Shown: one piece after another, positions 36,667-44,168 of the stretch
How the letters are laid out: each line of letters opens with the position of its first letter
Position numbering within the stretch: the first letter of the stretch is position 1
From: Burkholderiales bacterium
GTDB lineage: Bacteria; Pseudomonadota; Gammaproteobacteria; Burkholderiales; Burkholderiaceae_C
Assembly (NCBI GenBank): GCA_016702555.1
Contig: JADJDV010000003.1
Coordinates: 62,001 to 126,000, forward strand
Direction of reading: 5' to 3'
DNA length: 64,000 nucleotides
Notes under the pieces: model-generated
Database searches by the model: none
Told to the model about the DNA's origin: nothing
The model's input: the letters and a program-made list of their open reading frames with translations, nothing else
Program-made: the position numbers and the translations under genes

Positions 36667-37373
36667 TCGACGTTGCGCGCAAGCGCACGCGGTTGCCATT
36701 GCAGGTCGGGTGCATGGCCGTTGCCGCCATGGCCGCCGTGCTGGCCCGCTGGTGGGGTGGCTACCCCAACTGCCCGACCGATGAGCTGAACTGGTCGCGC
36801 ATCGCGGTCCAGCTCGACCAGGGCATCGACTGGCCGGTGTCGGGACCGCTGCACGTGGCGCTTCTGCGCGCGCTCTCGTCGACGCTGACAATCGATTATG
36901 AGCAGACGTTGGCGCTGATGGGCGTGCTGTTCGTGCCGCTGGCAATGGCGGTGTTGCTGTGGTGCTATCGGCGACTCGACGTCCAACCCATGCGCTGGGC
37001 CTTGCTGGCCCTGTGCCTGAGCAGCTACTTCTGGGCCGCCTGGATCGAAAGCCGGCCACAGCAATGGGGCCAGATGCTGGTGTTGCTCGGCGCTACCAGC
37101 CTGTGGCTGGCGCTGTCGGGACGTGGCGCCTGGCTGCTGTACGGCGGCATCATGCTGCTGACGGCCTTCGTCCACATCCTGTCGTACGCCCTGTTGCTGA
37201 TGCTGTCGGTGTGGTTGATCGCGTATTTCTACCTATTACGCGAATGTTCGTTGCCGACTTTTTGGCGCTGGTTAGGCTGTGTCGTCTTGTCGACGACGGT
37301 GTTCCTTTTGCCCGGCGGCCCTTACCAGGCCATGCTGCGGGATATCGGCGCCAATCATCTGCGGGACTCGTGA
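36663..37373 (+). pseudogene. Polytopic membrane protein, 5' half, interrupted by IS3-family element
   Basis: The first 236 codons of a membrane protein with about six hydrophobic segments. PTDELNW in the first loop after the first helix recalls the acidic motif of GT-C glycosyltransferases, but this is only suggestive. The reading frame is broken at 37370/37371, where an IS3-family element begins; the stop codon TGA (37371-37373) is supplied by the element's own end. The 3' half resumes at 38637. Joining across the element minus one CTCG copy gives a continuous 431-residue protein. Confidence 0.85.
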
Positions 37374-37429
37374 CCTGCTCCCCTCTAGCCGTACCAATCT
37401 GAAGTAGCAGGAGTCCGCCAACCAGGAGA

Positions 37430-37705
37430 ATGGCGGACATGAGGAAGAGCAAGTTCACGGAGGAACAGATCATCGGGTTCCTCAAGCAGGCGGAGGCCGG
37501 CATGGCCGTGGCGGAGATCTGCCGCAAGGGCGGTTTTTCAGACGCGACGTTCTACAAGTGGCGCGCCAAGTTCGGCGGCATGGAGGTGTCGGACGCGAGG
37601 CGGCTGCGCGAGCTGGAGGCGGAAAACGCCAAGCTCAAGAGCCTGCTGGCCGAGGCGCATCTGGACATGCATGCGCTCAAGAGCGTTCTCGGGGTAAAGC
37701 GCTAG
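37430..37705 (+). CDS. IS3-family transposase OrfA
   Basis: A 91-residue OrfA with an HTH (MRKSKFTEEQIIGFLKQAEA, AVAEICRKGGFSDATFYKWR) and a leucine-zipper-like tail (LRELEAENAKLKSLLAEA) used for multimerisation. It ends at TAG 37703-37705, overlapping orfB in the -1 frame. An A-AAG slippery site at 37696-37699 (in GGTAAAGCGC) immediately before the stop could produce the OrfAB fusion. Confidence 0.94.
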   Translation: MADMRKSKFTEEQIIGFLKQAEAGMAVAEICRKGGFSDATFYKWRAKFGGMEVSDARRLRELEAENAKLKSLLAEAHLDMHALKSVLGVKR

Positions 37706-38577
37706 CCCCACAGGTCAAGCGGGAAGCCATCGGCCAGTTGATCAATCAGCATCAGATGTCCGAGCGGCGAGCCTGCAGGCTTGTGGGGCTGAGTCGAGAC
37801 AGCTATCGCAACGCACCGGAGGCCAGCGCGCAGACCGAGGCGCTGAAGTCGAAGATCGTTGAGATCGCCTACGCGCGCCGGCGCTTCGGATATCGACGCG
37901 TGCACGACCTGTTGCGCCTGGAGTTCCCCGGCGTCAATCACAAGCGGGTGTACCGGCTGTACAGCGACGCCAACCTGGCTGTGCGCAAGCGCAAGAAGGC
38001 TCGCAGGCCGCCAGCCGAGCGCATGGGGCTGAACATTGCCACCAGGGTCAACGAGGTGTGGAGCATGGATTTCGTCAGCGACAGTTTGGCCAACGGCAGG
38101 CGCCTGAAGTGCCTGACCGTGGCCGACGACTTCAGCCATGAGGCCGTGGACATCGCGGTGGACTACGGCATCAGCGGTCAGTACGTGACGCGGCTGCTTG
38201 ACCAAGCGGCCCTGTTCCGCGGCTATCCGTCGGCCGTTCGGACAGACAACGGTCCGGAATTCACCAGCAGGGCATTCATTGCCTGGGCACAGGGCCATGG
38301 CATCAGACACATCCTGATCGAACCAGGGCGGCCGATGCAGAACGGCTACATCGAGAGTTTCAACGGGCGGTTTCGTGACGAGTGCCTGAACGAGCACTGG
38401 TTCGAGACATTGCACCAGGCGCGCAACATCATTGCCGCCTGGCGTCGCGATTACAACGAGGTCAGGCCCCACGGCAGCATCGGACGGATGCCACCCGCGC
38501 GCTTTGCCGAGGAGCATCGCCGGCATGCCGGCGATGCTCCTCGGCATCCCACCACTACAAGCAACGAGATCCAGTAA
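37696..38577 (+). CDS. IS3-family transposase OrfB (DDE integrase core)
   Basis: About 290 residues in the -1 frame relative to OrfA. The catalytic triad is intact: Asp in VWSMDFVSDS, Asp in VRTDNGPEFTS and Glu in NGYIESFNGRFRDECLNEHWF. The HHGPL-type start region is replaced by LAPQVKREAIGQLI. The 5' limit given is where the -1 shift would join OrfA; a separate start codon is not evident. Intact, so probably capable of transposition. Confidence 0.9.
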   Translation, partial: KALAPQVKREAIGQLINQHQMSERRACRLVGLSRDSYRNAPEASAQTEALKSKIVEIAYARRRFGYRRVHDLLRLEFPGVNHKRVYRLYSDANLAVRKRKKARRPPAERMGLNIATRVNEVWSMDFVSDSLANGRRLKCLTVADDFSHEAVDIAVDYGISGQYVTRLLDQAALFRGYPSAVRTDNGPEFTSRAFIAWAQGHGIRHILIEPGRPMQNGYIESFNGRFRDECLNEHWFETLHQARNIIAAWRRDYNEVRPHGSIGRMPPARFAEEHRRHAGDAPRHPTTTSNEIQ

Positions 38578-38636
38578 TCTTCAAACCCAGGACTCCTACC
38601 AAATCATTGGCATGGCGGATGGGGGCAGGTCACTCG

Positions 38637-39224
38637 GGCGCCTCCATCGCGGCACTGGGCGCGTTGCTGCTCGGCGTGCTGGCCGCCCTGCTCACCCTAC
38701 GCATCCGGATTCGCAATCAGGTGCTGCCATGCTTCGAGCACGGCTTGCAGCGGGTGCGCGCCCGACCACAGGGCTTTGCCTTGGTCGTCGGCGCGATCAC
38801 GCTGGCTGTGCTGGGTCTGCAGGCGGCGATTTTGCCGCCCGATGCCTGGCGTCCGTATGGTGGTTCCGTGGTCCGTTTCCTGCTGTCACAGTCCGGCAAC
38901 CTGGCGTTGGCGGCACTGGTGCTGACCGGATGGATCGAGGTGATCACACGCGCTCAAGCCTTGCCAGCGCTGCGCGCCTTCGCCGTGATGAGTCTTGGCT
39001 GGGCGTGCATCGGCGGATTGTTGCTGCTGGCCTCATTCTTTCTTCTGGACACCAATTGGCTGCTGCGTGTACTCAACTACGCGATTCTTTTCGCCGCGCC
39101 ACTGGCCGCGCTGCCGCTGGCTGCGTTGTTGCGTCGCCATCCGTCGCTCGGGATACCCGTGGCCGCTATGGTCGCCGTGAGCTTTGTGCTGGCGGTGCGG
39201 CATCTGTCGATCTACAGTTGTTGA
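38637..39224 (+). pseudogene. Polytopic membrane protein, 3' half, separated by IS3-family element
   Basis: Continuation of the gene starting at 36663: about 195 codons with four or five membrane helices (LGALLLGVLAALLTL, GFALVVGAITLAVLGLQAAIL, LALAALVLTGWIEVIT, FAVMSLGWACIGGLLLLASFFLL, AAPLAALPLAALL). The sequence resumes with GGCGCCTCC, in phase with the 5' half once the element and one CTCG copy are removed. No known family was recognised. Confidence 0.83.
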
Positions 39225-39247
39225 GGCGCCTGACACAGATCAGGCAA

Positions 39248-39296
39248 ATTAGCTAATAACAAATCGATTGACGAATAGCTAAACATGCAGCATAAT
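39248..39296 (+). promoter_or_regulatory. Sigma-70 promoter with palindromic putative operators
   Basis: TTGACG at 39268-39273, a 17-bp spacer and CATAAT at 39291-39296 form a good promoter. A perfect palindrome ATTAGCTAAT (39248-39257) lies just upstream of the -35 box and a second TAGCTA palindrome (39276-39281) lies inside the spacer. Two related palindromes placed there suggest repression of the catabolic operon that begins at 39334. Confidence 0.7.
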
Positions 39297-39333
39297 TCAA
39301 GAATTACGCAGCGCCCACCGGAGACCACCACCC

Positions 39334-40305
39334 ATGACCGAGAAAAAATTCGCCTCCCACGCCGACGTGGAAGAAAAGCAAATCAGCTGGGAACGCTTAA
39401 GCGACAACGCCTACGCCTACACCGCCGAGGGCGACCCCAACACCGGCGTCATCATTGGCGACGACGGCTGCATGATCATTGACGCCACCGCCACGCCCGT
39501 GGCCGCGCAAGGCGTGATCCAGAAGATCCGCGAAATCACCGACAAGCCCATCAAATACGTGGTGCTGACCCACTACCACGCCGTGCGCGTGCTGGGCGCG
39601 TCGGGCTACAAGTCGGAAGGGCTGGAGCAGATCATTGCCAGCCACGACACCTACGATCTGATCGTCGAGCGCGGCCAGCAAGATATGGATTCCGAAATCG
39701 GGCGCTTTCCGCGCCTGTTCCAGGCCGTCGAAAGCGTGCCCGGCCTGACCTGGCCCACGATGACCTTCACCGGCGAGATGACGCTGTGGCTGGGCAAGCT
39801 GGAGGTCAAGATCAAGCAGATTGGCCGTGGCCACACCAAGGGCGACTGCATCGTCTATCTGCCCAGCCAGAACATCTGCTTCTCGGGCGACCTGGTCGAG
39901 GCCGATGCCGCCTGCTACACCGGCGATGCCTACCTGGCCGACTGGCCGCAGACGCTCGATAACCTCACGGCGATGAAGTTCGACAAGCTGGTGCCCGGCC
40001 GTGGCCCGGCGTTGATGACGCCCGACGCGGTAAACAAGGGCCTGGCCTACACGCGCGACTTTGTGTCCACGCTTTACAAGAGCGCGCAAGACGCAGTGGC
40101 GCAGGGCATGGACCTGAACGCCACCATGAAGCACACGCGCAAGGCCATGGACCCGAAGTTCGGCCACGTGTTCATCTACGAACACTGCCTGCCCTTCGAC
40201 GTGACCCGCGCGCACGACGAGGCCAGCGGCATCCGCGACCCGCGCATCTGGACGGCCGAGCGCGATCAGGAGATGTGGCATGAATTGCAAAGGACATCCC
40301 CCTGA
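39334..40305 (+). CDS. MBL-fold metallo-hydrolase-like protein
   Basis: A 323-residue metallo-beta-lactamase-fold protein. The fold is clear (VIIGDDGCMIIDATATPVAA, KYVVLTHYHAVRVLGASGY, CIVYLPSQNICFSGDLVE, KLVPGRGPALM). The metal motif HxHxDH is degenerate: here it is HYHAVR, keeping only the first two His. It is therefore a variant subfamily whose metal use is uncertain. It is the first gene after the promoter at 39268-39296, with a GGAGA site before the ATG, and probably belongs to the aromatic-degradation operon with the next three genes. Confidence 0.85.
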   Translation: MTEKKFASHADVEEKQISWERLSDNAYAYTAEGDPNTGVIIGDDGCMIIDATATPVAAQGVIQKIREITDKPIKYVVLTHYHAVRVLGASGYKSEGLEQIIASHDTYDLIVERGQQDMDSEIGRFPRLFQAVESVPGLTWPTMTFTGEMTLWLGKLEVKIKQIGRGHTKGDCIVYLPSQNICFSGDLVEADAACYTGDAYLADWPQTLDNLTAMKFDKLVPGRGPALMTPDAVNKGLAYTRDFVSTLYKSAQDAVAQGMDLNATMKHTRKAMDPKFGHVFIYEHCLPFDVTRAHDEASGIRDPRIWTAERDQEMWHELQRTSP

Positions 40306-40321
40306 GGCGCTGACGCGCCTT

Positions 40322-40346
40322 CCCCCTTCTCTCTTCGGGAAGGGGG
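40322..40346. repeat. Palindromic repeat between MBL and monooxygenase genes
   Basis: CCCCCTTC pairs with GAAGGGGG across a nine-base loop. It resembles the hairpins in hrpA and is not followed by a T-run, so it is more likely a REP-type element than a terminator. Confidence 0.5.
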
Positions 40347-40456
40347 ACGCCGCTGGTCGCCGGGGGAACCCCGGCTCGGGCGGCCGCTGGGATGGCCTGC
40401 TCCGCGGCCTTCGGAGTCAGGAGACACCCGAAAAGAGATTCAGGCCAACGCTTTTG

Positions 40457-40520
40457 TTTTGATAGCTTCTTGCGCTTACCCAGTAAGGGCCAGAGGCCCA
40501 TTTGACCCAAAATCGCCACC
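40457..40520 (+). repeat. Dispersed Comamonadaceae-type repeat upstream of monooxygenase gene
   Basis: GATAGCTTCTTGCGCTTACC from 40461 and following AGTAAGGGCC, closely matching the copy at 13577-13650 inside hrpA. Here it sits in the 229-bp gap inside an operon, 15 bp before the GTG start of the monooxygenase. Confidence 0.75.
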
Positions 40521-40534
40521 CCAGGAGACAAGCG

Positions 40535-42205
40535 GTGCAAAAGACCTTCACCTACCCCAAGTTCGATTTCGTCAAGCCGCCTGAGCTGACCAGCGGCCAG
40601 CCGGGCCATTACCCGGTCGTGGTCGTCGGTGCCGGCCCTGTGGGTCTCAGCGCCGCCATCGACCTCGCCAACCAAGGCCAGGACGTGCTGCTGATCGACA
40701 ACGACGACACGGTGTCCATCGGCTCGCGCGGCGTTTGTTATGCGAAGCGCGCGCTCGAAGTGCTCGACCGCATGGGTTGCGGCGACAAGTTCGTGCAAAA
40801 AGGCGTCAGCTGGGACGTGGGCCGTACCTTCCTGCGCGAAGGCGAGGTGTTCAACTTCAACCTGCGGCCCGAGCCGGACCACCACCGCCCCGGCATGATC
40901 AACCTGCAGCAGTACTACCTGGAGGAGTACCTGATCGAGCGCGCCAAGCAGTTGTCGGACAAGCTGCAGATGCGCTTCAAGAGCAACGTCATCTCGGTGC
41001 TGCCTGAGGGCGACAAGGTCACGGTGCGCGTCGAGACACCCGACGGCCCCTACTCGCTCACCACCGACTGGCTGGTGGTGGCCGACGGCGCGCGCAGCCC
41101 GATCCGCACCATGCTGGGGCTGGACATCGACGGCAAAATCTTCATGGACCGCTTTCTCATCGCCGACGTGGTGATGAAGGCCGACTTTCCGTCCGAACGC
41201 TGGTTCTGGTTCGACCCGCCCTTCCACCCCAACCAGTCGGTGCTGCTGCACAAGCAGGCCGACAACGTGTGGCGCATCGACTTTCAGCTCGGCTGGCAGG
41301 CCGACCCCGAGGCCGAGAAGAAGCCCGAAAAGGTCATCCCCCGCATCAAGGCGATGCTGGGCGACGAGCGCGAGTTCGAGCTGGAATGGGTCAGCGTCTA
41401 CACCTTCCAGTGCCGGCGCATGAACCAGTTCAACCACGGGCGTGTGCTGTTCGTGGGCGATGCGGCGCACCAGGTCTCGCCCTTTGGCGCACGCGGCGCC
41501 AACAGCGGCATCCAGGACTCGGACAACCTGGCCTGGAAGCTCAAGCTGGTCATCGACGGCAAGGCCCCCGCCACCCTGCTCGACAGCTACAGCGAAGAGC
41601 GCGGCCTGGCGGCGGACGAGAACATCATGAACTCGACCCGCTCGACCGACTTCATCACGCCCAAGAGCAACACCAGCAAGACCTTTCGCAATGCGGTGCT
41701 GGAGCTGGCAGCCAACTACCCGTTCGCGCGCGCGCTGGTCAACTCAGGGCGCCTGTCGGTGCCGAGCTGGCTGGCCACCTCCAGCCTGAACACGCCCGAC
41801 ACGGACGAGTTCACGGGCAACATGATCCCTGGCGCGCCCATGGCCGATGCGCCGGTGCAGACGGCCAGCGGCGAGGGCTGGTTGCTGCATCAGCTGGGCA
41901 ACCGCTTCCAGGTGCTGCACTACGTTGAGGACGCGGGTACGCTGGATGCCGCCATCGCCAAGTCGCTCGGTGATCTGACCGTGAACGGCATCGCCGTCGA
42001 GCCCATCGTCGTGGCCAAGAAGGGCCAGGCGTCCGACGGCCTGAAGACGCTGATCGACACCAAGGGCTGCATCGCCCAGCGCTACGACCTGCAGCCGGGC
42101 AGCACCTACCTGGCCCGCCCCGACCAGCACGTGGCCGCCCGCTGGCGCACGCTGGATGCCGGCAAGATCAAGGCCGCCGTGGCGCGCGCCACCGCCAACG
42201 CCTGA
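40535..42205 (+). CDS. FAD-dependent aromatic-ring monooxygenase-like oxidoreductase
   Basis: A 556-residue flavin monooxygenase of the group A phenol hydroxylase type, like MhpA. The FAD dinucleotide motif is VVVVGAGPVGLSAAID, the DG motif DWLVVADGARSPIR, and the GD motif VLFVGDAAHQVSPFGARGANSGIQDSDNLAWKL. A C-terminal thioredoxin-like domain is present. These enzymes use NAD(P)H and O2 to hydroxylate phenolic acids; the exact substrate is not readable here. Start is the GTG at 40535, chosen because AGGAGA lies eight bases before it; longer frames start without a site. Confidence 0.87.
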   Translation: MQKTFTYPKFDFVKPPELTSGQPGHYPVVVVGAGPVGLSAAIDLANQGQDVLLIDNDDTVSIGSRGVCYAKRALEVLDRMGCGDKFVQKGVSWDVGRTFLREGEVFNFNLRPEPDHHRPGMINLQQYYLEEYLIERAKQLSDKLQMRFKSNVISVLPEGDKVTVRVETPDGPYSLTTDWLVVADGARSPIRTMLGLDIDGKIFMDRFLIADVVMKADFPSERWFWFDPPFHPNQSVLLHKQADNVWRIDFQLGWQADPEAEKKPEKVIPRIKAMLGDEREFELEWVSVYTFQCRRMNQFNHGRVLFVGDAAHQVSPFGARGANSGIQDSDNLAWKLKLVIDGKAPATLLDSYSEERGLAADENIMNSTRSTDFITPKSNTSKTFRNAVLELAANYPFARALVNSGRLSVPSWLATSSLNTPDTDEFTGNMIPGAPMADAPVQTASGEGWLLHQLGNRFQVLHYVEDAGTLDAAIAKSLGDLTVNGIAVEPIVVAKKGQASDGLKTLIDTKGCIAQRYDLQPGSTYLARPDQHVAARWRTLDAGKIKAAVARATANA

Positions 42206-42224
42206 GCCCCCCAAGGAGACACGC

Positions 42225-42449
42225 ATGCCACTGAACACCCAACCCAACTTCAGCGAAGCCGGTCAGCGCTACTTCCAGGCCTATTCGCCCGGCGACGATT
42301 TCTACGAGGCACTGATCGACACCCACCGCGACCTCAGCGACGAGCAAAGCGCCATGGTCAACGCGCGCCTGATCCTGCTCTTGTCCAACCACATCGGCGA
42401 CATCGGCATCCTGCGCGAGGCGATGCAGATCGCGCGCGACGGCGTCTGA
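42225..42449 (+). CDS. DUF2783 small protein
   Basis: A 74-residue mainly helical protein of the DUF2783 family, commonly found next to flavin monooxygenases of this type. Recognisable segments are FYEALIDTHRDLSDEQSAMVNARLILLLSNHIGD. No catalytic residues are evident. It starts 19 bp after the monooxygenase with an AAGGAG site, so it is co-translated and likely serves the same pathway. Confidence 0.8.
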   Translation: MPLNTQPNFSEAGQRYFQAYSPGDDFYEALIDTHRDLSDEQSAMVNARLILLLSNHIGDIGILREAMQIARDGV

Positions 42450-42499
42450 GCCCCGTCACCGATTCACCCACCCACAGCCCACAAACCAAGGAGACTCTC

Positions 42500-43054
42500 A
42501 TGACCATTCTCAACGGCGTGCACCACGTTGCCTACCGCTGCAAGAACGCAAAGGAAACCGTCGAGTGGTACCAGAAGCACCTCGACGCCAACTTCATCCT
42601 GGCGATCGCCGAAAACGAGGTGCCCTCGACCAAGGAGCCCGATCCCTACATGCACATCTTCATCGACATCGGCGGCGGCAACATCCTGGCCTTCTTCGAG
42701 CTGCCGACCAAGGCGGACATGATCGCGCCGTCCGATGCCAACACCCCGCCGTGGACGCAGCACCTGGCGCTCAAGGTCGATTCGGTCGAGACCATGATGA
42801 AGGCCAAGGCCCGGCTTGAGGCCGGCGGTGTCGAGGTGCTCGGCCCCACCGACCACACCCTCTTCAAGTCGATCTACTTCTTCGACCCCAGCGGCCACCG
42901 GCTGGAGCTGGCCGCCAACACCGCCACCGACGAGATGAACAAGGAACTCGACCGCGTCAAGTGGGACATGCTGAACGAGTGGGACCGCACCAAGAAGGCG
43001 CCCGAGCATGCGCGCTGGATGCACGACGGCAGCGGCAAGGTGGGCCCGTACTGA
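42500..43054 (+). CDS. VOC family protein (glyoxalase/extradiol dioxygenase-like)
   Basis: A 184-residue vicinal-oxygen-chelate domain protein. Metal ligands look like His8 (GVHHVAYRC), a second His in TQHLALKVDSVE and Glu in SGHRLELAANTAT, arranged as in glyoxalase and extradiol dioxygenases. The tail (MLNEWDRTKKAPEHARWM) matches VOC proteins from aromatic-degradation clusters. It is the last gene of the four-gene operon and precedes a strong terminator. Confidence 0.88.
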   Translation: MTILNGVHHVAYRCKNAKETVEWYQKHLDANFILAIAENEVPSTKEPDPYMHIFIDIGGGNILAFFELPTKADMIAPSDANTPPWTQHLALKVDSVETMMKAKARLEAGGVEVLGPTDHTLFKSIYFFDPSGHRLELAANTATDEMNKELDRVKWDMLNEWDRTKKAPEHARWMHDGSGKVGPY

Positions 43055-43080
43055 CGCATCTTTGCTCTTCCACTCAAGAA

Positions 43081-43106
43081 ACGGCAGCCCGAGGGCTGCC
43101 GTTTTG
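43081..43106 (+). terminator. Rho-independent terminator of the catabolic operon
   Basis: A 10-bp stem, ACGGCAGCCC paired with GGGCTGCCGT around GA, followed by TTTTGCG. It starts 27 bp past the VOC gene stop. Confidence 0.92.
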
Positions 43107-43243
43107 CGTTGGGCAACCCAAGACGCGGCATCGGCCTACACGGCAAGCCCTGTCATGGTGCGCTGGCGCACAGACCCAGGGCTCGAACGCCTCCACCATG
43201 GTCGTGCCTCCATCCACGGAGACTCACGCCACAGGAGCGCACC

Positions 43244-43765
43244 ATGAGCAAGTTTTCGATTCTCTTTTCCGCCATTCTGCTGGCCGCCGGCAGCACCGCC
43301 GCGCTGGCCCAGGCGCCCACCGACGCGCAGATCGCCTCCATCGTCGTCACCGCCAATCAGGTGGACATCGACGCTGGCAAGTACGCCGAGCGCCATGCGC
43401 ACGCAGCCGACGTCAAGGCTTTCGCCAAGCAGATGGTGACCGACCACACCGGCGTCAACAAGCAGGCCGCCGCGCTGGCCACCAAGCTGAAGCTGACGCC
43501 GCAGGACAACCCGACCAGCCAGTCCCTCAAGCAAGGCGGCGTGGACACACAGAAGAGGCTGGACGCGCTCAAGGGCGCCGCCTTCGACAAGGCCTACATC
43601 GATCGTGAGGTCGACTACCACGCCCAGGTCATCGACGCCATCGACAAGACCCTGATCCCGAACGCGCAAAACGCCGAGTTAAAGGATCTGCTGGTCAAAT
43701 ACCGCCCCGCTTTTGTCGGCCACCTGGAGCACGCCAAGCAGATCCAGGCCAAACTGGCCAAGTAA
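43244..43765 (+). CDS. DUF4142 periplasmic protein
   Basis: A 173-residue exported protein. The signal peptide is MSKFSILFSAILLAAGSTAA (cleavage near LAQA), followed by an all-helical DUF4142 domain with the family features ANQVDIDAGKYAERHA, FAKQMVTDHTGVNKQA and VDYHAQVIDAIDKTLIP. His-rich helices may bind a metal; function is unknown. An AGGAGCG site precedes ATG 43244. It starts a rightward cluster of redox genes. Confidence 0.9.
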   Translation: MSKFSILFSAILLAAGSTAALAQAPTDAQIASIVVTANQVDIDAGKYAERHAHAADVKAFAKQMVTDHTGVNKQAAALATKLKLTPQDNPTSQSLKQGGVDTQKRLDALKGAAFDKAYIDREVDYHAQVIDAIDKTLIPNAQNAELKDLLVKYRPAFVGHLEHAKQIQAKLAK

Positions 43766-43773
43766 GCCAGCGC

Positions 43774-44145
43774 ATGACATCAATGGCTGGCGACATGCAC
43801 ACATCGGCCTGCGCCCCCGATGGGCGACGCCGGGCGCTGCTGATCGGTGGCGGCCTGCTGGCCGGCGCCGGCTCGATGGCGTGGGCGCGACGCGCGCCCA
43901 TGCGCCACACCGTGCTGATGGACGCCACCGCCTACGCGCCGCTGGAGTTGACGGTGCATGTGGGCGACAGCGTGGAGTGGGTCAACAAGGATCCGTTTCC
44001 GCACACCGTGACCTGCGCGGGCGTGTTTGACTCCGGCAGCATCGCCGATGCCGCGAGTTGGACCTATCGGCCGCCCAAGGCAGGCCGCTTTCCCTACATC
44101 TGCGTCTTCCATCCGAACATGAAAGGCACGCTGATCGTCATCTGA
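43774..44145 (+). CDS. Exported cupredoxin (plastocyanin/azurin type)
   Basis: A 123-residue blue-copper-type protein. Residues 1-40 contain an Arg-rich stretch and a hydrophobic segment (ALLIGGGLLAGAGSMAWA) typical of an exported protein. The copper site is His in PHTVT plus C-VFH-PNM-K near the C-terminus (Cys, His, Met ligands), as in pseudoazurin-like proteins. It would be an electron carrier, fitting the adjacent Rieske/flavoprotein gene (23 bp downstream). The start is the ATG at 43774; GTG/other starts are less likely. Confidence 0.88.
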   Translation: MTSMAGDMHTSACAPDGRRRALLIGGGLLAGAGSMAWARRAPMRHTVLMDATAYAPLELTVHVGDSVEWVNKDPFPHTVTCAGVFDSGSIADAASWTYRPPKAGRFPYICVFHPNMKGTLIVI

Positions 44146-44168
44146 TCGTTTTTTCGAGGAGCCCCACC

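Larger units (their letters stand above)
37371..38632 (+). mobile_element. IS3-family (IS407-like) insertion sequence
   Basis: A 1262-bp element with terminal repeats TGACCTGCTCCCC (left) and GGGGGCAGGTCA (right). A 4-bp target duplication CTCG flanks it (37367-37370 and 38633-38636). The two overlapping orfs and the 4-bp duplication match the IS407 group. It interrupts the membrane protein gene at 36663-39224. Confidence 0.93.

Noticed and set aside
37430..38577. OrfA stop codon as evidence of a dead IS3-family transposase
   Set aside because: Two overlapping frames with a -1 shift at an A-AAG site are the normal arrangement for this family; all DDE residues are present.
40322..40346. Terminator between the MBL and monooxygenase genes
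   Set aside because: Hairpin without a following T-run, and the downstream genes lack their own visible promoter.
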